Origin: Candidatus Bathyarchaeota archaeon
Lineage (GTDB): Archaea; Thermoproteota; Bathyarchaeia; RBG-16-48-13; GCA-020355125
Assembly: GCA_030617005.1 (NCBI GenBank)
Contig: JAUWWH010000032.1
Span: forward strand, 1-7,831
Length of the DNA stretch: 7,831 bases
Direction: 5' to 3'
Part shown: positions 4,370 to 7,831 of the stretch, piece by piece
Layout of the letters: each line of letters opens with the position of its first letter
How positions within the stretch are numbered: the stretch's first letter is position 1
Notes under the pieces: generated by a model
Told to the model about the DNA's origin: nothing
What the model saw: only the letters and a program-made list of their open reading frames with translations
Databases searched by the model: none
Program-made: the position numbers and the translations under genes

Positions 4370-6640
4370 CTATCTTTTAGTTGTTATAATTTTTAGGAGT
4401 TTATCTAGGATGATGCTTGCGGCTTTCTTGTCTAGGGGTGCATTATCGTTTCCGCATTTAGATTGGTAGATGCAGGATGGGCAGCCTTCCCCACATTCAC
4501 AATTCGTGATCAAGCGTAAAGTTATTGTTAACAGGTCTTCAATTATAGTGTAGAGGGTCTCAGAGATTCCAATTCCGCCTTCGAACCCATCATAGATTAT
4601 GATGGTTGGTTGCCCTGTATCGTAATGCATGGGTGTTGAGATGCCTCCTATATCTTTACTATCACACATAGCGTAAAGCGGAGCCAGAGCGATCATTGCG
4701 TGTTCAACTGCGTGTAGTCCACCTTCAAAGTCCAGTCCCCGGTCTGCAATCTCACTTTTAATCTCCTCAGGGATGACAAACCACATTCCAACAGTAAAAA
4801 AATGTAGCGGTGGCAGGTTTAGAGGTCTCACCCCTATGATTTCATTGTATGTTTTGAGTCTGTAGTGATGATATGTTTCGGTGACTTCTATCTCACCTAC
4901 AGTAAGTTCGATTCCTTTCCCCTCTTTTTTATAAAGCTTCTTTAGCGCAACATCAACATTTTTTAGGGGTTCAGTGTAGTAGTTTACGTTTTCTTGTCTA
5001 ACTTTTGCTGTGAGACCTTCAAGGTCTAATTCTTCAACGATGTAGGTCTCTCCTTGGTGAAGTAATACAGCGCCTTCATATGCTTCTTGGTACGCTTTAG
5101 TCAGATCGAGAATTTCAAGAATCTCCCGATTACACATGACTGTGACAGTTTTGTTTGAAATATTATTTATATTTACGGTGTCTACAGGTCTTGTAATGCC
5201 TGAGTATACCCAGCCTCTGGGAGTTTCAGAGACTAACGTCTGTGCTTTAAGAGCGGTCAAGCTTTCCATGAGGAATGATGAAAAATATTTTTGGTCACGT
5301 TCTGTTATGGGTAATTCTGAAGCAGCGCATAGTATATGTCCCATGAGGATGTATGGGTTTTCCAGATTGATTATTGCTTGTTCGTGGGGTCTGCCGAAGA
5401 AGTCTTTCGGGTACTTCATGAAGTATTGGTCTAGAGGATTTTGAAAAGCGACCAATGTCACGAGCGAATCCATGGTGGTTCTTCCTGCTCGGCCTGCTTG
5501 TTGCCACGTGGAAATAACCGTGCCTGGATATCCAGAAATTATCACAGAATCCAACGAACCAATATCTATGCCAAGCTCTAAAGCATTAGTAGATACTACG
5601 CCGATCAAGCTTTTAGTGCGCAATTTATGTTCTATTTCACGTCTCTCTTTGGGCAAGTACCCAGCTCGATATGTAGTGACTGCATCTACCAACTTTGGCG
5701 CCGTCTTCTTAAGATCCACTCGAGCCCATCTTATGATGAGCTCTGCCATTTGTCGTGATATGGTAAAACATAAGGTTTGAAACTCATTAATTGTGTGGAG
5801 TACGAAGAGGTCTTTAGTCTCATGATGAGTTGAGCTGCGAATTATCTTCGCTTTATCTATGAAGGGGGAATTCCAAAATAGGAATAATCTTTTTCCCCGC
5901 TCAGCCCCATCATTTGAGACGACTATGAATTCTTTTCCTATAAGCTTCCTTGAGTGTTCCTCTGGATTAGCGATAGTTGCAGAAGAGATTATAAAAATTG
6001 GATCAGAACCGTAATGCTCGCATATTCTCAATAGTCTCCTCATTAAAAGAGCAACGTTAGATCCAAAAACTCCTCTGTATACATGTGCTTCATCAATGAT
6101 TACATATCTGAGATTTTTAAAGAAAGTTTTCCACTTGTAATGCCAGGGAAGATACTGGTGAAACCCATAAGGATTGCTCAATATAATTCTTGACCTTTCA
6201 CGTATCCTTGGGCGGTGATGCGTCAGAGTATCACCATCATAAATATTCGGACCGATCAATACTCCAGTTTCCCTCTCCATCTCTTTTAGAACTTGAAGCT
6301 GATCATTAGTCAACGCCTTTGTAGGATAAAGATAAAGAGCCGTTGCATCACTATTAGTACTCAGGGCTTCAAAGACGGGAATATTAAAAGCCAGCGTCTT
6401 CCCTGAAGCTGTCGGAGTAACAATGATAACGTTTTTGCCCTGTCGAATCGCATTAATCGCACTTGCCTGATGAGAATAAAGCCGAATCTTTTTTCCATCA
6501 AGATAATTTTGAATATTGGCTGGGAGAGGAGTGTCAAGTTCACCATAACGTGCCTGTTTTGGCGAGATCACTTCAATGTGTTCAATTTGTCCCTTGTAAG
6601 ATTTCAAGTTCCTTATGTAATGAATGAAATCCTCTAGCAT
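4370..6640 (-). CDS. mrfA: MrfA/YprA-like DEAH-box superfamily 2 helicase with C-terminal Cys cluster
   Basis: A 756-residue DNA helicase of the YprA/MrfA-Hrq1 group. B. subtilis MrfA works with nuclease MrfB to repair mitomycin C adducts and crosslinks outside nucleotide excision repair. In order (residues from ATG 6640): Q-like motif LYSHQ (54-58), Walker A TPTASGKT (75-82), YPTKAL, DEAH (183-186), SSAT (219-222), motif V STNALELGIDIG (350-361), arginine-finger motif QQAGRAGR (380-387), a C-terminal accessory domain of about 300 residues, and the cluster CECGEGCPSCIYQSKC (C714, 716, 720, 723, 729), the zinc site of the DUF1998-type end. Length is normal and all motifs are intact. ATG 6640 is preferred over ATG 6649 because GAGGA at 6650-6654 sits 9 nt from the former and touches the latter. 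Its start overlaps the stop of the exonuclease gene, showing translational coupling. Archaeal function is by homology. Confidence 0.93.
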   Translation of the reverse strand: MLEDFIHYIRNLKSYKGQIEHIEVISPKQARYGELDTPLPANIQNYLDGKKIRLYSHQASAINAIRQGKNVIIVTPTASGKTLAFNIPVFEALSTNSDATALYLYPTKALTNDQLQVLKEMERETGVLIGPNIYDGDTLTHHRPRIRERSRIILSNPYGFHQYLPWHYKWKTFFKNLRYVIIDEAHVYRGVFGSNVALLMRRLLRICEHYGSDPIFIISSATIANPEEHSRKLIGKEFIVVSNDGAERGKRLFLFWNSPFIDKAKIIRSSTHHETKDLFVLHTINEFQTLCFTISRQMAELIIRWARVDLKKTAPKLVDAVTTYRAGYLPKERREIEHKLRTKSLIGVVSTNALELGIDIGSLDSVIISGYPGTVISTWQQAGRAGRTTMDSLVTLVAFQNPLDQYFMKYPKDFFGRPHEQAIINLENPYILMGHILCAASELPITERDQKYFSSFLMESLTALKAQTLVSETPRGWVYSGITRPVDTVNINNISNKTVTVMCNREILEILDLTKAYQEAYEGAVLLHQGETYIVEELDLEGLTAKVRQENVNYYTEPLKNVDVALKKLYKKEGKGIELTVGEIEVTETYHHYRLKTYNEIIGVRPLNLPPLHFFTVGMWFVIPEEIKSEIADRGLDFEGGLHAVEHAMIALAPLYAMCDSKDIGGISTPMHYDTGQPTIIIYDGFEGGIGISETLYTIIEDLLTITLRLITNCECGEGCPSCIYQSKCGNDNAPLDKKAASIILDKLLKIITTKR

Positions 6641-7725
6641 AGATCCCATTCCTCATAAAGTTTAGAGAAAAGACAGGCTAAAGTGAGAAGATCCTGCTTA
6701 TTATGCTCCAAAATTGGAATAAGAGGCCCAATATTTCGCGTCCTAAGATAGGTTTGATAGAAGTGAGGAACCAGTGCGCTTGGAATGTTGATTCCTCTTT
6801 TAAGACCCAGATATTGTTCAACTGTCTCAAGGCGACAATTTTCAAGTTTACTACGTAATGCACGACGTGTAAAATGGAGTAGATCAAAATGTGGATGATT
6901 CAAAGAAGCATCCATACCATAAAAGGCGAGTCTTTGCTGTATGAAAGGAATATCAAAGGATCTCCCATTAAAAGTGATGAAAGACTGATCAGCCTTAAGA
7001 GAAGAGACAAATTCCCAAAGAGCACCCACCTCATCAGATATGGTTCGCAGTAGATACTGGTTTGTGTAAATCTTGTTTTTCCTGGGCAATGCAACACCTA
7101 TCAGAATAATTGGCCTCCCAAAGAGTCCCAATGTCTCAATATCAACAATAGCGAAATCCTCATCACTACAAAAACCCGCCAAGTAATGAGCTAAGGGATG
7201 AGATTTCGGGAGACGTCGCCACAACCACTTCTGTATTTGACCAATCTGTTTTGCATCAATCAACCTCAAAAATTCAATAGCAGACCGATGCCAGATCGGA
7301 TGCCTCCTCAAATGCTCTATTGATATATAGCCCCGTTTTTTAAGAGCCTCTTCTCGCACTGGACCTATCCCATAAAGAAGATGTAAATTTGAAAGAATTA
7401 ACCGCCTACTCTCCTCAAAATTTGACTGTTTAAAACTAATGTCATGTTCATCAGAAATTTGGTAGCAACTTCCATATTCATTTGAGATAACTTTCCCAGG
7501 AATCACCTTTTCCAGAAGCGCACCATCAAACTTATCGATAAGCTTCTTCTCAAACCTTAAAGCCTGATCATATTCATAAATCGCACTTTCCGAAAACCAA
7601 TTTCTAAACTTTTTCACTCGCGCTTCAGGTTCCGAAAACCCAATATCTTGAACAGACCCACCTCTTTGTTTAAGAGTAGAGGCGACTCTATTCAATCCTA
7701 AAATCTTGCGTTTCTTTTCAACCAT
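6634..7725 (-). CDS. mrfB: MrfB/YprB-like DEDD 3'-5' exonuclease with helix-hairpin-helix
   Basis: A 363-residue nuclease of the YprB/MrfB (COG3359) type, the partner of the helicase downstream. The C-terminal half is an RNase H-like DEDD exonuclease: Exo I is FAIVDIETLG (D195, E197), Exo II is ITFNGRSFDIPFI (D258), and Exo III is EHNKQDLLTLACL (H341, D345), so all four metal-binding acids are present. Residues about 115-146 (LLYGIGPVREEALKKRGYIS, then IEHLRRHP) form a helix-hairpin-helix-like DNA-binding segment, preceded by a basic N-terminus. The protein ends right after Exo III, so the C-terminal TPR repeats noted for bacterial YprB are absent. Start is ATG 7723-7725 with GGATGA 9 nt upstream. 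It is first in a two-gene operon, overlapping the helicase start by 7 bp. Likely action: degrading the damaged strand once the helicase has opened it. Family is secure; the substrate is inferred. Confidence 0.92.
   Translation of the reverse strand: MVEKKRKILGLNRVASTLKQRGGSVQDIGFSEPEARVKKFRNWFSESAIYEYDQALRFEKKLIDKFDGALLEKVIPGKVISNEYGSCYQISDEHDISFKQSNFEESRRLILSNLHLLYGIGPVREEALKKRGYISIEHLRRHPIWHRSAIEFLRLIDAKQIGQIQKWLWRRLPKSHPLAHYLAGFCSDEDFAIVDIETLGLFGRPIILIGVALPRKNKIYTNQYLLRTISDEVGALWEFVSSLKADQSFITFNGRSFDIPFIQQRLAFYGMDASLNHPHFDLLHFTRRALRSKLENCRLETVEQYLGLKRGINIPSALVPHFYQTYLRTRNIGPLIPILEHNKQDLLTLACLFSKLYEEWDLC
6650..6654 (-). promoter_or_regulatory. Shine-Dalgarno site for the helicase gene
   Basis: GAGGA on the minus strand lies inside the end of the exonuclease gene. 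It is directly adjacent to the first ATG (6647-6649) but 9 nt from the second (6638-6640), which decides the start. The second ATG overlaps the TAG of the upstream gene (ATGCTAG), fitting translation by reinitiation. Confidence 0.6.
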
Positions 7726-7762
7726 AAGCGCGTTTCATCCACAATAAAGATAATTAAGATAC

Positions 7763-7770
7763 AATATAGA
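7763..7770 (-). promoter_or_regulatory. TATA-like box for the exonuclease-helicase operon
   Basis: On the minus strand this reads TCTATATT preceded by an A-rich BRE-like stretch (AGAAAAA). It lies about 40 bp before the ATG at 7725. A start of transcription near 7741 leaves a leader of about 15 nt that contains the GGATGA ribosome binding site. Nothing else is seen from here to the right edge. Confidence 0.5.
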
Positions 7771-7831
7771 TTTTTCTAGGATAAACTTCTGTAGGAATCA
7801 TCGCAAACAAAATACTCCTATAATCTTCCAA

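Noticed and set aside
5136..5780. Plus-strand open frames of about 100 codons inside the helicase gene
   Set aside because: They are antisense to helicase motifs that are clearly conserved, and no ribosome binding sites precede them.
6640..6649. ATG 6649 as the helicase start
   Set aside because: The GAGGA site would touch this codon, while ATG 6640 has normal spacing and a stop-start overlap with the upstream gene.
1..7831. tRNA, rRNA or CRISPR array
   Set aside because: No T-loop/anticodon-like fold, rRNA-like sequence or regularly spaced repeats were found; the only repeat is the pair of 60-bp copies.

Overview
The window looks like a piece of an archaeal chromosome. The evidence is AT-rich sequence, several GTG/TTG starts, Shine-Dalgarno sites ending in GGTGA, TATA-like boxes 20-40 bp upstream of starts, and an archaeal-type acylphosphatase. 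The flavour of the small proteins suggests an uncultured Bathyarchaeia/Thermoproteota-type lineage, but that is inference; the sequence does not fix the taxon.

The left part (1-1465) is mostly gene decay. A D12-class (Dam-like) DNA adenine methyltransferase pseudogene lies on the minus strand and runs off the left edge. It is followed by an intact NYN/LabA-like nuclease-fold gene on the minus strand, then about 500 bp holding two broken plus-strand reading frames. One resembles the C-terminus of a metallo-beta-lactamase/beta-CASP protein; the other I do not recognise.

The middle (1449-3429) is a plus-strand string of short, closely spaced genes: two small uncharacterised proteins, a divergent uracil-DNA-glycosylase-like protein, a 54-residue Cys-rich probable zinc protein with a TTG start, a decayed small gene, and acylphosphatase (acyP). 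Gaps of about 20-30 bp between the first four suggest co-transcription. Behind acyP lies the N-terminal remnant of a DUF772-type transposase on the minus strand.

Next is an uncharacterised 91-residue gene (3897-4172) flanked by two 60-bp direct repeats that are 51/60 identical. The second repeat runs into a short minus-strand reading frame that looks like a protein C-terminus.

The right part (4370-7725) is a minus-strand two-gene operon: a YprB/MrfB-like DEDD exonuclease followed, with a 7-bp overlap, by a YprA/MrfA-like DEAH helicase with a C-terminal cysteine cluster. In Bacillus subtilis this pair repairs mitomycin C damage, so the window probably encodes an archaeal version of that helicase-nuclease repair module. 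With the UDG-like protein nearby, DNA repair is the main theme, in an accessory region scarred by mobile-element activity and gene loss.
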